This document shows, in pieces, positions 35,573 through 44,793 of a stretch of 64,000 nucleotides of DNA. The position numbers and the translations under genes are program-made. Positions within the stretch are counted from its first letter, which is position 1, and each line of letters begins with the position of its first letter. The notes under the pieces were generated by a model. That model had not been told where the DNA came from, ran no database searches, and was given only the letters and a program-made list of their open reading frames with translations. Source of the DNA: Niastella koreensis GR20-10 (GTDB taxonomy: Bacteria; Bacteroidota; Bacteroidia; Chitinophagales; Chitinophagaceae); the NCBI RefSeq assembly GCF_000246855.1, contig NC_016609.1:8969685-9033684 (forward strand), given 5' to 3'.

Positions 35573-36361
35573 TTAGTATTTTAAAATATCCCTGATAAAA
35601 TTATGATACTCGGGAAAGGAGGGCAGGTTGTTATGGCGGCCGCCAACGATGCGGATGAGGGTGATCTTATTGGGATTGATGGCCTGGAGTTTTTCGCTGT
35701 GCCTGATGGGGATCAACCGGTCGCGGGTGCCATGAATGATGTAGGTGTGGCAGTTTACATGGCGGATCCATTTATCGGTGCGCAGCTGGTACCGTAAAAC
35801 CCAGTTAACGGGCAAAATGGGCAGGAAACGTTTTACTACAATACGGAAATTATAATACGGCGAATCGAGAATAAGGTAGCGTGGGTTGTTGTCTGAAGCG
35901 ACTTTGGTGGCAAACCCGCTGCCAATGCTGCGGCCATAAACAATGATGTGGTGTTCGGGATACTTGCCAGTTAAAGTATTATAAACAAACTGCATATCGT
36001 TCAGCATGTCCTTTTCACTGCGTTTGCCGGTGCTTTTGCCAAAGCCGCGGTAATCAACCAGCACCACATCGTAATCGTAGCGGTAAAAATCACGGGCATA
36101 CTTAGCCCAGCCTTTTATACTGCGGGTATTGCCATGAAAATACAGGATCAGTCCCTTTGGTTCCGGACGGTAAAAATGCAGGCCATTGATGCGTACGCCC
36201 GGCGATACATCGAAATTTAATTCATTGAACGGCACATCGTATTTGAACTGAAAATCGGCTGGTAACTTTTCGGGTTTGAAGATAAACCGGTCCTGGATGA
36301 AATAGGCTACTATGCTTAATAGCAGCAGACTTCCAACAATATAGTAAACGAACGTAGGCAA
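35573..36361 (-). CDS. Alpha/beta hydrolase, membrane-anchored (copy 2)
   Basis: 262 residues. N-terminal membrane anchor (FVYYIVGSLLLLSIVAYFI), then LYFHGNTRSIKGWAKYA, GFGKSTGKRSEKD, nucleophile elbow YGRSIGSGF, IHGTRDRLIPI and GGRHNNLPSF. Same family and order as copy 1, with which it shares LILDSPYY-type and PYYxF phrases. Likely faces the periplasm or the inner leaflet. Probably first gene of the pair's operon. Substrate unknown. Confidence 0.85.
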   Translation of the reverse strand: MPTFVYYIVGSLLLLSIVAYFIQDRFIFKPEKLPADFQFKYDVPFNELNFDVSPGVRINGLHFYRPEPKGLILYFHGNTRSIKGWAKYARDFYRYDYDVVLVDYRGFGKSTGKRSEKDMLNDMQFVYNTLTGKYPEHHIIVYGRSIGSGFATKVASDNNPRYLILDSPYYNFRIVVKRFLPILPVNWVLRYQLRTDKWIRHVNCHTYIIHGTRDRLIPIRHSEKLQAINPNKITLIRIVGGRHNNLPSFPEYHNFIRDILKY

Positions 36362-36371
36362 AAGCTAGTTT

Positions 36372-36448
36372 GGTTTCAAATACAAGTTACAGGTTTCAGG
36401 GCTCATTTGTATAAGCCTTGTGCCTTGAAACTTGTGTCTTGAACCTTG
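36372..36448. repeat. Convergent heptamer array CAAGNNN directly after kup
   Basis: On the minus strand, right after the kup stop TAG: CAAGGTT, CAAGACA, CAAGTTT, CAAGGCA, CAAGGCT (36448 to 36414), all 7 bp in register. The opposing arm at 36372-36399 holds GGTTTCA, AATACAA, GTTACAG, GTTTCAG. Confidence 0.6.
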
Positions 36449-38434
36449 CTATAGGCTTTCATCCCCATGGTAAACCCGTTTCAGGCTCAGGTTGGGTACC
36501 GGCGCCACAATAAGCGGGAATTTTTCGATGGTTACGTTGCTCACATCCAAACCAAAACCGCGTTCTTCCGACAAACTGTATTCCTTCACCATGAAATACA
36601 AACGCATGATCATTTTCTCGAAGAAAGGAAGTTCAATATCCTGGCTCAGGTATTTTTCCATTACAATAAACTGGAAGTCGCCCACTACATTGTTCCGTTC
36701 CAGGCTTTCGTACCGGCTGGTAATATTCACCTCTTTATTGGCAACCAGGTCGGCCACCACTTTACGGAACATGAGGTTGATCTTAGGCTCCATTCTGAAC
36801 CCTAAACGGAATTCAACCCTGATGATGTCGTTGGGGATGATGTGTTCAACCGAATACTCGCAGGTATACGGGTCGTCGAGTGTATCAACGTGTACAAACC
36901 AATAGATATCGGCCCGTTTGGGCTTTTTATTCAGGATGGAATAAATGATCTTATGCTCAATTTCCTTGGGGTTATTGGCGCTGGTAAGGTATACCAGGTG
37001 GGTGGCGTACTTAGGTACGGTTTTGTCGTTACTTAATTCCTGGATCTGCGGGATATAATGTTCCAGCCTTACAAACTCCACATACCGGTTCTTGATCTTA
37101 CGGCTGCGGTACCAGATGTACATCACAAAAAACAGCCCGCCGCCGACCAGCAGGGTTACAAAACCACCATGCGGGAATTTCTCAAGGTTGGCGAACAGGA
37201 ACGACAGTTCCAGGGTGAAGTAAACGATCAGGAACATATAAATCCACATGGGTTTGGCCCGGCGGCTTACCAAAAAGTTGGCAAACAGGATGGTAGTGGC
37301 CAGCATACAGATAGTGATGGCCAAACCATAAGCCGCATCCATATTCGAAGATTTCTTAAAGTATAGTACCATGCCCACGCAACCTACAAACAACAGCATG
37401 TTAATGCCGGGAATGTAAAGCTGGCCACGTTCTTCGGTGGGGTAGTTGATCTTCAGTTTAGGCCACAGGTTCAATCGCATGGCTTCACTGATAAGCGTAA
37501 ACGACCCGCTCACCAGGGCCTGGCTCGCAATAATGGCCGCAGCGGTGGAAATTAAAACGCCCGGGATCAAAAACCAGTGCGGCATTATAGCGTAGAACGG
37601 GTTGAACCCGGCACTGATCATTTCATGGGTTATAACCTTGTTATGGTAGTTTGAAAGCAGGAAGGCGCCCTGGCCCAGGTAGTTCAGAATAAGGGCGGTT
37701 TTTACAAATATCCAGGAGTACCGGATGTTGGCCCGGCCGCAGTGACCCAGGTCGCTGTACAGGGCTTCGGCCCCTGTGGTACAAAGGAATACGGCCCCTA
37801 ACAGCCAGAAACCCTTGGGATAATTAGCCAGCAGGTCTATTGCATAGTAAGGGCTAAGCGCTCTGAAAATATGCATGTCATCTAACAGGTGCGAGGCGCC
37901 CAGGATCGCCAGCATACAAAACCAGCAGAACATAATGGGACCGAACATTTTACCTATGCTGGCCGTACCAAACTGTTGCAGAAAGAACAGTACGCTTAAG
38001 ATGGCAATAACAATATATACAATGGTATTATCTTCAATATGACCCAGGTACTTGATGTTGCGTAAACCCTCGATGGCGGAGGTAACCGAAATGGGCGGGG
38101 TGATCATACCATCGGCCAGCAGGGCGGCGCCCCCCAGCATGGCAGGTATTACCAGCCATCTTCTTTGCCTGCGTACCAGTGCGTATAACGAAAAAATGCC
38201 CCCTTCACCGCGGTTATCCGCTTTCAGGGTAAGCACAACGTATTTGAGAGTGGTTTGCAGGGTGAGTGTCCAGATGATGCAGGACAATGAACCCAGAATC
38301 AATCTTTCATCTATTGTCCGGCCACCTGTAATTGCTGTTAGTACGTACAATGGAGAAGTTCCGATATCCCCATAAATGATTCCTAACGCAATAAGTAAGG
38401 TAGCTACTGTTACTTTATTAGTTAATTTGCCCAC
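36449..38434 (-). CDS. kup: KUP/HAK/KT family potassium transporter
   Basis: 661 residues, GTG start. Twelve or so membrane helices to about residue 455, then a cytoplasmic domain of about 200 residues. Family signatures: GIIYGDIGTSPLYVL near residue 18, NRGEGGIFSLYALVRR, GGAALLADGMITPPISV and TTGAEALYSDLGHCGR. It imports K+ with protons. It stands alone, with a GC-rich hairpin in its predicted 5' leader. Confidence 0.95.
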   Translation of the reverse strand: MGKLTNKVTVATLLIALGIIYGDIGTSPLYVLTAITGGRTIDERLILGSLSCIIWTLTLQTTLKYVVLTLKADNRGEGGIFSLYALVRRQRRWLVIPAMLGGAALLADGMITPPISVTSAIEGLRNIKYLGHIEDNTIVYIVIAILSVLFFLQQFGTASIGKMFGPIMFCWFCMLAILGASHLLDDMHIFRALSPYYAIDLLANYPKGFWLLGAVFLCTTGAEALYSDLGHCGRANIRYSWIFVKTALILNYLGQGAFLLSNYHNKVITHEMISAGFNPFYAIMPHWFLIPGVLISTAAAIIASQALVSGSFTLISEAMRLNLWPKLKINYPTEERGQLYIPGINMLLFVGCVGMVLYFKKSSNMDAAYGLAITICMLATTILFANFLVSRRAKPMWIYMFLIVYFTLELSFLFANLEKFPHGGFVTLLVGGGLFFVMYIWYRSRKIKNRYVEFVRLEHYIPQIQELSNDKTVPKYATHLVYLTSANNPKEIEHKIIYSILNKKPKRADIYWFVHVDTLDDPYTCEYSVEHIIPNDIIRVEFRLGFRMEPKINLMFRKVVADLVANKEVNITSRYESLERNNVVGDFQFIVMEKYLSQDIELPFFEKMIMRLYFMVKEYSLSEERGFGLDVSNVTIEKFPLIVAPVPNLSLKRVYHGDESL

Positions 38435-38485
38435 GGTAGTGTCGCTTATCCCGTTATCAAAGGGTTTTTTGTTAAAATAATAGAA

Positions 38486-38506
38486 CCCCGGGTTAGTAAC
38501 CCGGGG
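38486..38506. promoter_or_regulatory. GC-rich hairpin in the kup 5' leader
   Basis: Perfect 10-bp arms CCCCGGGTTA (38486-38495) and TAACCCGGGG (38497-38506) around one base. On the minus strand it comes right after the predicted transcription start and is followed by TTCTATTATTTT, so it resembles an attenuator or a 5'-end stabiliser. Confidence 0.5.
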
Positions 38507-38516
38507 CGCGCTGGTA

Positions 38517-38524
38517 CAAAGGTA
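38517..38524 (-). promoter_or_regulatory. -7 box TACCTTTG of kup
   Basis: CAAAGGTA on the + strand, an exact TAnnTTTG match on the minus strand, 83 bp upstream of the kup GTG start and about 10 bp before the leader hairpin. Confidence 0.5.
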
Positions 38525-38698
38525 TACGTAAAAAAATTAATTCTCCATGGTTTTATGTCGTCAAATCATTATAGCGACGAAATTTATGCACTTTGGGTTG
38601 CTATTGAATCAGGAAAAATGAATGCTTAAATTTATATTGAAAGTTTGGGCAGCCGTCTAACAATCAGTAAATTGGCAAATAACATGTATTGCACCATC

Positions 38699-40249
38699 AT
38701 GACGAAATATTGCGAAAAAATCGGGCGACAGGCGTTCCTGGTAGCGCTGTTGCTGGTTGCTTTCTCCTCAATCGGTACCGCTCAGAAGATCACCTATTCC
38801 GAAGCAGAAAGGGAAGATAGCCGTCGTACAGATTTTGAGATCATTGGGAAAATAGGTCAGAATATCCTGGTTTTTAAAAATAACCGGAACGAGAACGCCA
38901 TCAGCGTTTATAACCAGGATATGAAATTAATGGACCGGGTAAAGGTAGATGCGTTAGATGACCGTTGGATCAATGTTGACTTTGTGCCGTACACCGATCA
39001 CGTATGGATGATCTACCAGTTTCAACGCAGAAGTATTGTGTATTGCATGGCGGTTAAACTCGATGCCAATGCCAAGCGCCTCTCTGAGCCTGTAGAACTG
39101 GATACTACCCGCATTGGCTGGGCTGCCAGCAATAAATTATACACCACCGTGTTCAGCGACGATAAGCAAAAGATCATGGTGTTCAAGATCAATAACAAGA
39201 ATCCCAAAAATTTCCTGTTCACCACCCTGCTGTACAATAACGAAATGCAATTGCAAACCAGGCATCACATGAGCATGAACATGGAAGAACGGAACGATTT
39301 TTTTACTGACTTCCTGTTGGATAATGATGGTGATATGGTGTTTGGCAAATTTGTGCGAAAGAACGGGAGCGATTATATCACTAACCTGGAGCTGGTTATT
39401 AAAAAGGCGGGGGAGGAGAAGTTCACCGTCCGCGATCTTGACCGGAAAGACGAACGGGTGCTGGATGAAGTAAAGGTGAAAATTGATAATACTAACAGGC
39501 GTTATGTTTTTTCGGCCCTGTACTATAAACAAAAGCGGGGCAATGTAGAAGGGTTGTATACAGTGATCTGGGACAAAACGGCCGATTCGGTGCTCAAAGA
39601 GCAAATGCTTACCTTCAACGACGATCTGCGTAAACAGGCCAAGGGGCCCGATGCCAACCTGCGCATTGCCTTTAACGACTATTTCATTAGTGATGTTATC
39701 GTAAAACGCGATGGCGGGTACATACTTACCGCAGAATCAATGTATACTACAACCCGCGGTGGTACGTTTAATAGGTGGGATTACCTGGGTTGGAATAACC
39801 CCTGGTCGTCGCCGCTCGACTATAATTACTGGTCGCCCTATTATAGCCCCTGGCGGTCGCCCTGGAACAGGTATGGAGGCTCGGCTGCTACCCGTTACCA
39901 TGCAGAGAACATCATGGTGCTGTCGTTCGATAAAGATCAAATGCTGCAATGGAGCAATGTGATCTCCAAAACGCAGTTCGACGATGAAACGGATGCCCTG
40001 GTATCGCATACGCTGATGAATACCGGCGGCGAGTTGCATTTTTTATTTAATTTATACGAACGCAGAACCTTATTGCTGAACGATCATAGTGTTGATGCCG
40101 AGGGCAAAATAACCAGGCACCCAACGCTGAAAAACCTGGAGAGAGGTGTGGAATTCATGCCCAGGCTGGGTAAGCAAATAAGCGCCAATACCATACTCGT
40201 TCCCTGTCAATACAGAAACTATCTTACGTTCGCTAAAATTGAATTTTAA
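38699..40249 (+). CDS. Secreted protein of unknown function with a Trp/Tyr-rich segment
   Basis: 516 residues from ATG 38699; ATG 38684 is an alternative and the in-frame TTG at 38645 is unlikely. A signal peptide (EKIGRQAFLVALLLVAFSS, cleavage near GTAQ) leads into a mainly beta protein without motifs I recognise. At about residues 358-395 there is a segment rich in Trp, Tyr, Pro and Ser (NNPWSSPLDYNYWSPYYSPW). It is followed 12 bp later by a membrane protein gene, probably one operon. Envelope or outer-membrane location inferred. Confidence 0.75.
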   Translation: MTKYCEKIGRQAFLVALLLVAFSSIGTAQKITYSEAEREDSRRTDFEIIGKIGQNILVFKNNRNENAISVYNQDMKLMDRVKVDALDDRWINVDFVPYTDHVWMIYQFQRRSIVYCMAVKLDANAKRLSEPVELDTTRIGWAASNKLYTTVFSDDKQKIMVFKINNKNPKNFLFTTLLYNNEMQLQTRHHMSMNMEERNDFFTDFLLDNDGDMVFGKFVRKNGSDYITNLELVIKKAGEEKFTVRDLDRKDERVLDEVKVKIDNTNRRYVFSALYYKQKRGNVEGLYTVIWDKTADSVLKEQMLTFNDDLRKQAKGPDANLRIAFNDYFISDVIVKRDGGYILTAESMYTTTRGGTFNRWDYLGWNNPWSSPLDYNYWSPYYSPWRSPWNRYGGSAATRYHAENIMVLSFDKDQMLQWSNVISKTQFDDETDALVSHTLMNTGGELHFLFNLYERRTLLLNDHSVDAEGKITRHPTLKNLERGVEFMPRLGKQISANTILVPCQYRNYLTFAKIEF

Positions 40250-40261
40250 ATTATTGTTTGA

Positions 40262-41242
40262 GTGACAGGAATATTCAAGCAAAAAACCTCCAGCAATATC
40301 CTGTTATTGCTGGTTTATGGTTTAATCCTGAAATTTAATTGCTTTCTGCACCCTGCCGGTCCAATACAACAACCGGAAGATCATTTCTTATACAACTGGC
40401 TTCTGCAGTGGTTAAAACCTATGCATATACCGGATGTGATATACATCCTCATCACCTTTTTGCTGCTGTACGGCCAGGCGCTTTTATTCAATCGCATTTG
40501 TAACGACCAGAAGCTGTTGCCCCGGCCCAATTACCTGCCGGCCATGGCGCATATGCTCACCACTTCGCTTTTTGTAGAGTGGAATCATTTTTCGGCCCCG
40601 CTGCTGGCCAATACCTTCCTCATCTGGATCTTTTACCGCATGACCACCCTGCCCACTGTTCAAAGACCCGGACCGGTGATCTTTGCTATAGGGGTACAAA
40701 TAGGGATTGTTTCGTTATTATACAAGCCAGCGGTGGTATTTGTGCTGCTGGTCCTGCTGGCCCTGTTCATTATGCGGCCCTTCCGCCTGAGGGAGTGGGC
40801 CATCAATGTGCTGGGCATTACCATGCCGTACTATTTTCTGGCGCTGGTGCTGTACCTCGGCAACAAATGGGACTGGAACAAGATAAAACCGGTTTTCAGC
40901 ATCGGTTTGCCTGCCATTCCATCCTCCATAAATACCACCATCAGCATTACCCTGTTGATCGTACCTTTTATGATCGGGGGGTATTACGTACAGGCCAACC
41001 TCAACAAAATGTACATCCATGTACGAAAAAGCTGGAGCCTGTTGCTGCTGTACCTGATTATGGCCATGCTGATTATTATGGCCGATGGCGGCAATAATTA
41101 CATCAGCTGGATGTTGTGTTCGGTGCCCATCACCGCCTTTCATGCCGCCGGCTATTTTTACCTCCATTCCCGCCGCCTGCCCATGATCATTCACTGGATC
41201 CTGTTTGGGTATGCCATCTATCTTAATTACTGGCTTGTTTGA
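40262..41242 (+). CDS. Polytopic membrane protein of unknown function
   Basis: 326 residues, GTG start 12 bp after the preceding secreted-protein gene. About eight to ten hydrophobic segments (for example ILLLLVYGLILKFNCFL, VIYILITFLLLYGQALL, SLLLLYLIMAMLIIMA). No catalytic motif visible. The size and layout recall the DUF6427 family of Bacteroidota membrane proteins; this is tentative. Probably co-transcribed with the upstream gene. Confidence 0.7.
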   Translation: MTGIFKQKTSSNILLLLVYGLILKFNCFLHPAGPIQQPEDHFLYNWLLQWLKPMHIPDVIYILITFLLLYGQALLFNRICNDQKLLPRPNYLPAMAHMLTTSLFVEWNHFSAPLLANTFLIWIFYRMTTLPTVQRPGPVIFAIGVQIGIVSLLYKPAVVFVLLVLLALFIMRPFRLREWAINVLGITMPYYFLALVLYLGNKWDWNKIKPVFSIGLPAIPSSINTTISITLLIVPFMIGGYYVQANLNKMYIHVRKSWSLLLLYLIMAMLIIMADGGNNYISWMLCSVPITAFHAAGYFYLHSRRLPMIIHWILFGYAIYLNYWLV

Positions 41243-41291
41243 TATTTAGTTAAAATATTGATAGTTAATGACTAACGATCCCTTAAAAAGC

Positions 41292-41376
41292 AGGCTAAAA
41301 GCCTAAAGCCCAAAGCTTAAAGCAAGGCAGCATAAAAGGTGTATTTACTTTAGGCTTTCAGCTTTAGCCTTTCACC
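41292..41376. repeat. Convergent heptamer array AAGCNNA / TTTNRGC upstream of purQ
   Basis: Left arm 41292-41326: AGGCTAA, AAGCCTA, AAGCCCA, AAGCTTA, AAGCAAG. Right arm 41349-41376: TTTAGGC, TTTCAGC, TTTAGCC, TTTCACC. All 7 bp in register; AAAGCCTAAAG (41298-41308) pairs exactly with CTTTAGGCTTT (41348-41358). Confidence 0.7.
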
Positions 41377-41387
41377 TGGAAACATGT

Positions 41388-41395
41388 TATCTTTG
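41388..41395 (+). promoter_or_regulatory. -7 box TATCTTTG of purQ
   Basis: Exact TAnnTTTG match 46 bp before the purQ ATG. The right arm of the heptamer array ends 11 bp upstream, so the -33 region lies in repeat DNA. Confidence 0.5.
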
Positions 41396-41441
41396 CACCT
41401 TACTTTTAGAAAAACTCGCTTAAAACAATAAATATTACCAG

Positions 41442-42146
41442 ATGAAATTTGGTGTTGTAGTTTTCCCCGGTTCCAATTGCGATCGCGATATGCAGGATGC
41501 CCTGCAAAATGATCTGAATCAGGAAGTAATCATGTTATGGCATAAAGAAAAAGACCTCAGCCTATTCACTACAGACGACTGTATTGTACTGCCAGGTGGT
41601 TTTTCTTATGGGGATTACCTGCGCACCGGCGCCGTTGCCCGGTTCAGCCCCATTATGCAAAGCGTGATCGAGTTTGCCAATAAAGGCGGCAAAGTGCTGG
41701 GGGTTTGTAATGGTTTTCAGATCTTATGTGAAGCGCATTTATTGCCCGGAGCATTATTACGCAATGCCAATCAACAGTTTATTTGCAAAAACGTATACAT
41801 TAAAGGCGTAGGGTCCGACAAAGCACTGAAAATACCAATCGCCCATGGCGAAGGAAGATATTTTGCCGATGAAGCTACATTAGACAAACTGGAGAAAAAC
41901 AACCAGGTAATATATCGTTATTGCAACGAGAATGGCGAGGTAACTCAACTGAGCAATCCAAATGGCGCCATTCGCAATATCGCTGGAATATGTAATGATG
42001 GACGCAATGTGTTTGGCATGATGCCACACCCCGAAAGAGCTACAAATGAATCTTTAGGAAATACCGACGGTCATATTGTTTTACAGTCATTGCTCATTGG
42101 GGCCAACGCCGTTGCCAATCAAAAAGCTGCGCTGGTAAATTTTTAG
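41442..42146 (+). CDS. purQ: Phosphoribosylformylglycinamidine synthase subunit PurQ
   Basis: 234 residues, typical of the separate PurQ subunit of the PurLQS complex. It is a class I glutamine amidotransferase: [13 protein letters not shown] at the N-terminus, [14 protein letters not shown], nucleophile Cys in [11 protein letters not shown], and the His-Glu pair in HPERA. It supplies ammonia for formation of FGAM in purine synthesis. purL and purS are not in the window. A TAnnTTTG box lies 46 bp upstream. Confidence 0.95.
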   Translation: MKFGVVVFPGSNCDRDMQDALQNDLNQEVIMLWHKEKDLSLFTTDDCIVLPGGFSYGDYLRTGAVARFSPIMQSVIEFANKGGKVLGVCNGFQILCEAHLLPGALLRNANQQFICKNVYIKGVGSDKALKIPIAHGEGRYFADEATLDKLEKNNQVIYRYCNENGEVTQLSNPNGAIRNIAGICNDGRNVFGMMPHPERATNESLGNTDGHIVLQSLLIGANAVANQKAALVNF

Positions 42147-42215
42147 AAAATTATTAAGATAATTTCTTAGACTTTTGGAGCAGGTAAACTGTTTTAATAA
42201 GTAAACAAAAACAAC

Positions 42216-42671
42216 ATGAAGGTAACTCTGCTCTCGCTTTTGGTAATGATGATAAGTGCGGTGTCATTTGCACAATCCAGTACCCAGGTTAAATGGACTT
42301 TTTCTTCAAAGAAAATAGCCGATAAGACGTATGAAGTGCACGCGACAGCTACTGTCGGTGGCAACTGGCATATTTATTCTCAAAATGTAGGGGTAGATGG
42401 ACCTATACCTACTGCCTTTACTTTCACCAAGAATCCATTGGTAACATTGGATGGACAGCCAAAAGAAACCGGCAAATTGATCACAAAAGACGAAGAAGTT
42501 TGGGGTGGAAAAGTAAGATACTACGAAAACAAGGTTGAATTTATACAGGTGGTTAAGGCAAAAAGTGCTGCAAAAACCAACGTGGCAGGTAAAGTAGAGT
42601 ATATGGTTTGTAACGATGAAAAATGCTTACCACCATCAGAAACAACTTTCTCAGTTGCCATCGGTGGCTAA
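42216..42671 (+). CDS. Stand-alone DsbD alpha-like domain carrying the redox cysteines
   Basis: 151 residues. Signal peptide MKVTLLSLLVMMISAVSFAQ, then an immunoglobulin-like DsbD N-terminal domain (DsbD_N) ending in KVEYMVCNDEKCLPP with Cys132 and Cys137 (C-x4-C), equivalent to the cysteine pair of the E. coli DsbD alpha domain. It should pass reducing power in the periplasm. The next gene is a full-length DsbD whose own alpha domain lacks these cysteines, so this protein may serve as the functional alpha domain in trans. Confidence 0.85.
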   Translation: MKVTLLSLLVMMISAVSFAQSSTQVKWTFSSKKIADKTYEVHATATVGGNWHIYSQNVGVDGPIPTAFTFTKNPLVTLDGQPKETGKLITKDEEVWGGKVRYYENKVEFIQVVKAKSAAKTNVAGKVEYMVCNDEKCLPPSETTFSVAIGG

Positions 42672-42759
42672 ATCTGGATAATATAGTTTACAAATGATAT
42701 AAACGGGTTCTTATCTTTAAGAGCTCGTTTGTTTTTTAAATTCAACCAGTATCTGTTTT

Positions 42760-44721
42760 ATGAAACATTTTGTATGGAGTTTAATAATGTTGCTTTTTAT
42801 TAACTCCACCGTGGTTAAGGCGCAGGATTCAACGGCGTATCAATGGGAAGTAACCGGTAAAAAAATCCAGGATAAAGTATACGAATTAACTTTCACAACT
42901 CCCGGCAGCCCTAAATGGCAATTATACGGCCCCAATGAAGTTATCAGCGATGTGCCGGCTTCACAACTGGAATTGGCCGATTCATCCATTCAAATAACAA
43001 AACCTTTTAAGGAAGCGGGTGACAGCAAACCGTTCAAAAATCCACTTTTTGACAATGCTTCTTTTAAGACATACGAAGGCAAAGCTTCTTTTACTGCAAC
43101 CGTAACTTTTGCGGGCGATGTGCCTGCGAAATTGTTAGGTACATTTCGCTACACCTATGGAAAGAAGGATGAGTTCTATCCATTAAACGCCTACGCATTT
43201 TCTGTACCGCTTGAAGGCGGGATAGATGCAAGACCCACGATAGATGTGAAAACCTTTGATCTTAAACACCCCGTAAGCGGTTGTGGCGATGACAGCACCG
43301 GCGGCAAAGGCATGCTCAGCATCTTCTTCCTGGGTATGCTGGGTGGGTTTATCGCATTGTTCACGCCCTGCGTGTTCCCGCTGATCCCGTTAACGGTTTC
43401 ATTCTTTACCAAACAATCGAAAGACAGAAAGAAAGGAGTGACCAACGCGCTTATGTATGGGCTCTCTATTTTCCTGATCTATGTGTTGTTGAGTATACCC
43501 TTCCACCTGGTAAGTGGCGTGAATCCTGAAATACTTAATAACATCAGTACGAACATCTGGCTGAACATCTTCTTCTTCCTCATTTTCGTGTTCTTTGCCA
43601 TTTCGTTCTTTGGCTATTTTGAAATTGGTTTACCCAGCGGGCTTGCCAATAAGATCGATTCACGCTCGGGCATGAGCAGCCTGGGAGGTATCTTCTTTAT
43701 GGCAATGACCCTGTCGATAGTTTCTTTCTCCTGTACAGGGCCCATCCTGGGCTCATTACTGGCCGGTACGGCCGCTGAAGGTGCGTGGCCATTAACAGTA
43801 GGGTTGGCAGGTTTTGGCCTCGCCCTGGCCCTGCCATTCGCTTTATTTGCCATGTTCCCCGGTTGGTTACAATCATTACCCAAGGCGGGTGGCTGGTTAG
43901 GCAGTGTAAAAGTGGTATTGGGCTTCCTGGAGCTGGCCATGGCCGTGAAGTTTTTATCAAACGCCGACCTGGTAAAACAATGGGGTATTTTAAAAAGAGA
44001 AGTATTTATTGGAATATGGGTGATCGTGGGCATTTGTATCGTGTTGTACCTGTTGGGTAAGATCAAATTCCCGCACGATGGTCCTGTTAAGAAGTTCAGT
44101 AAAACAAGGATTGCATTTATTGTATTGTTTAGTGCAGCTACACTCTATATTCTTCCTGGTTTAACCAATACGCACAGCGCTAACCTGAGTTTGATCAGTG
44201 GTTTTCCGCCACCGCTTAGTTATAGCCTGTATAAAAAGCCGGTGAATGTTGAGAAGGGAATAGAACCTTTACGCAATGACTACCAGGAAGCGCTGGCGCG
44301 GGCTAAAAAAGAAGGCAAACCCGTGTTGCTTGATTTTACCGGCTGGGCCTGCGTAAACTGCCGCCGCATGGAAGAAAACGTTTGGACCGATGCGAAGGTG
44401 GGCGAACTGATAAAGGACAAATTCGTTATTGTATCGCTGTATGTAGATGAGCGGAGACAATTACCCGCTGCACAACAGTTCGAGTACGATAATAAGAAAA
44501 CAAAGACGAAGAAAAACATCATAACGGTAGGCGACTTATGGGCTACCTTTCAGTCGGTGAACTTTGATGCAGTGGCGCAACCGCAATATGCCATCATTAG
44601 TCCCGATCAGGTAATTCTAACTAAAACAAAAGGCTATACCCCCAGCGCAAAGGAATTTGCGCAGTGGCTGGAGTGTGGTGTAGACGCGTATAAGAAAGGT
44701 CAGGGTACCGCTTCTAAATAA
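42760..44721 (+). CDS. dsbD: Thiol:disulfide interchange protein DsbD with cysteine-less alpha domain
   Basis: 653 residues. Order: signal peptide; degenerate alpha domain (to about residue 155; GTFRYTYGKKDEFYPL replaces the cysteine pair); central membrane domain from about residue 185 with the two redox cysteines Cys204 (FTPCVFPLIP) and Cys325 (SFSCTGPILG); C-terminal thioredoxin-like domain with Cys531-V-N-Cys534 (GWACVNCRRME). Electrons pass from cytoplasmic thioredoxin through the membrane to the gamma domain, then normally to the alpha domain. Here the last step must use another protein, most simply the product of the gene 88 bp upstream. Confidence 0.92.
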   Translation: MKHFVWSLIMLLFINSTVVKAQDSTAYQWEVTGKKIQDKVYELTFTTPGSPKWQLYGPNEVISDVPASQLELADSSIQITKPFKEAGDSKPFKNPLFDNASFKTYEGKASFTATVTFAGDVPAKLLGTFRYTYGKKDEFYPLNAYAFSVPLEGGIDARPTIDVKTFDLKHPVSGCGDDSTGGKGMLSIFFLGMLGGFIALFTPCVFPLIPLTVSFFTKQSKDRKKGVTNALMYGLSIFLIYVLLSIPFHLVSGVNPEILNNISTNIWLNIFFFLIFVFFAISFFGYFEIGLPSGLANKIDSRSGMSSLGGIFFMAMTLSIVSFSCTGPILGSLLAGTAAEGAWPLTVGLAGFGLALALPFALFAMFPGWLQSLPKAGGWLGSVKVVLGFLELAMAVKFLSNADLVKQWGILKREVFIGIWVIVGICIVLYLLGKIKFPHDGPVKKFSKTRIAFIVLFSAATLYILPGLTNTHSANLSLISGFPPPLSYSLYKKPVNVEKGIEPLRNDYQEALARAKKEGKPVLLDFTGWACVNCRRMEENVWTDAKVGELIKDKFVIVSLYVDERRQLPAAQQFEYDNKKTKTKKNIITVGDLWATFQSVNFDAVAQPQYAIISPDQVILTKTKGYTPSAKEFAQWLECGVDAYKKGQGTASK

Positions 44722-44730
44722 GCAGTTAAG

Positions 44731-44783
44731 TTATAAATAGACAAGCCCTCCTGAGTTGCTCAGGGGGGCTTGTCTATTTATAA
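44731..44783. terminator. Bidirectional terminator, 25-bp stem
   Basis: Arms TTATAAATAGACAAGCCC (44731-44748) and its exact complement (44766-44783), extended inward by a T-G wobble and CCTGAG/CTCAGG around the loop TTG. It lies between the ends of dsbD (+) and the lipoprotein gene (-). Unusually long and nearly perfect. Confidence 0.85.
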
Positions 44784-44793
44784 ACAGATTGTA

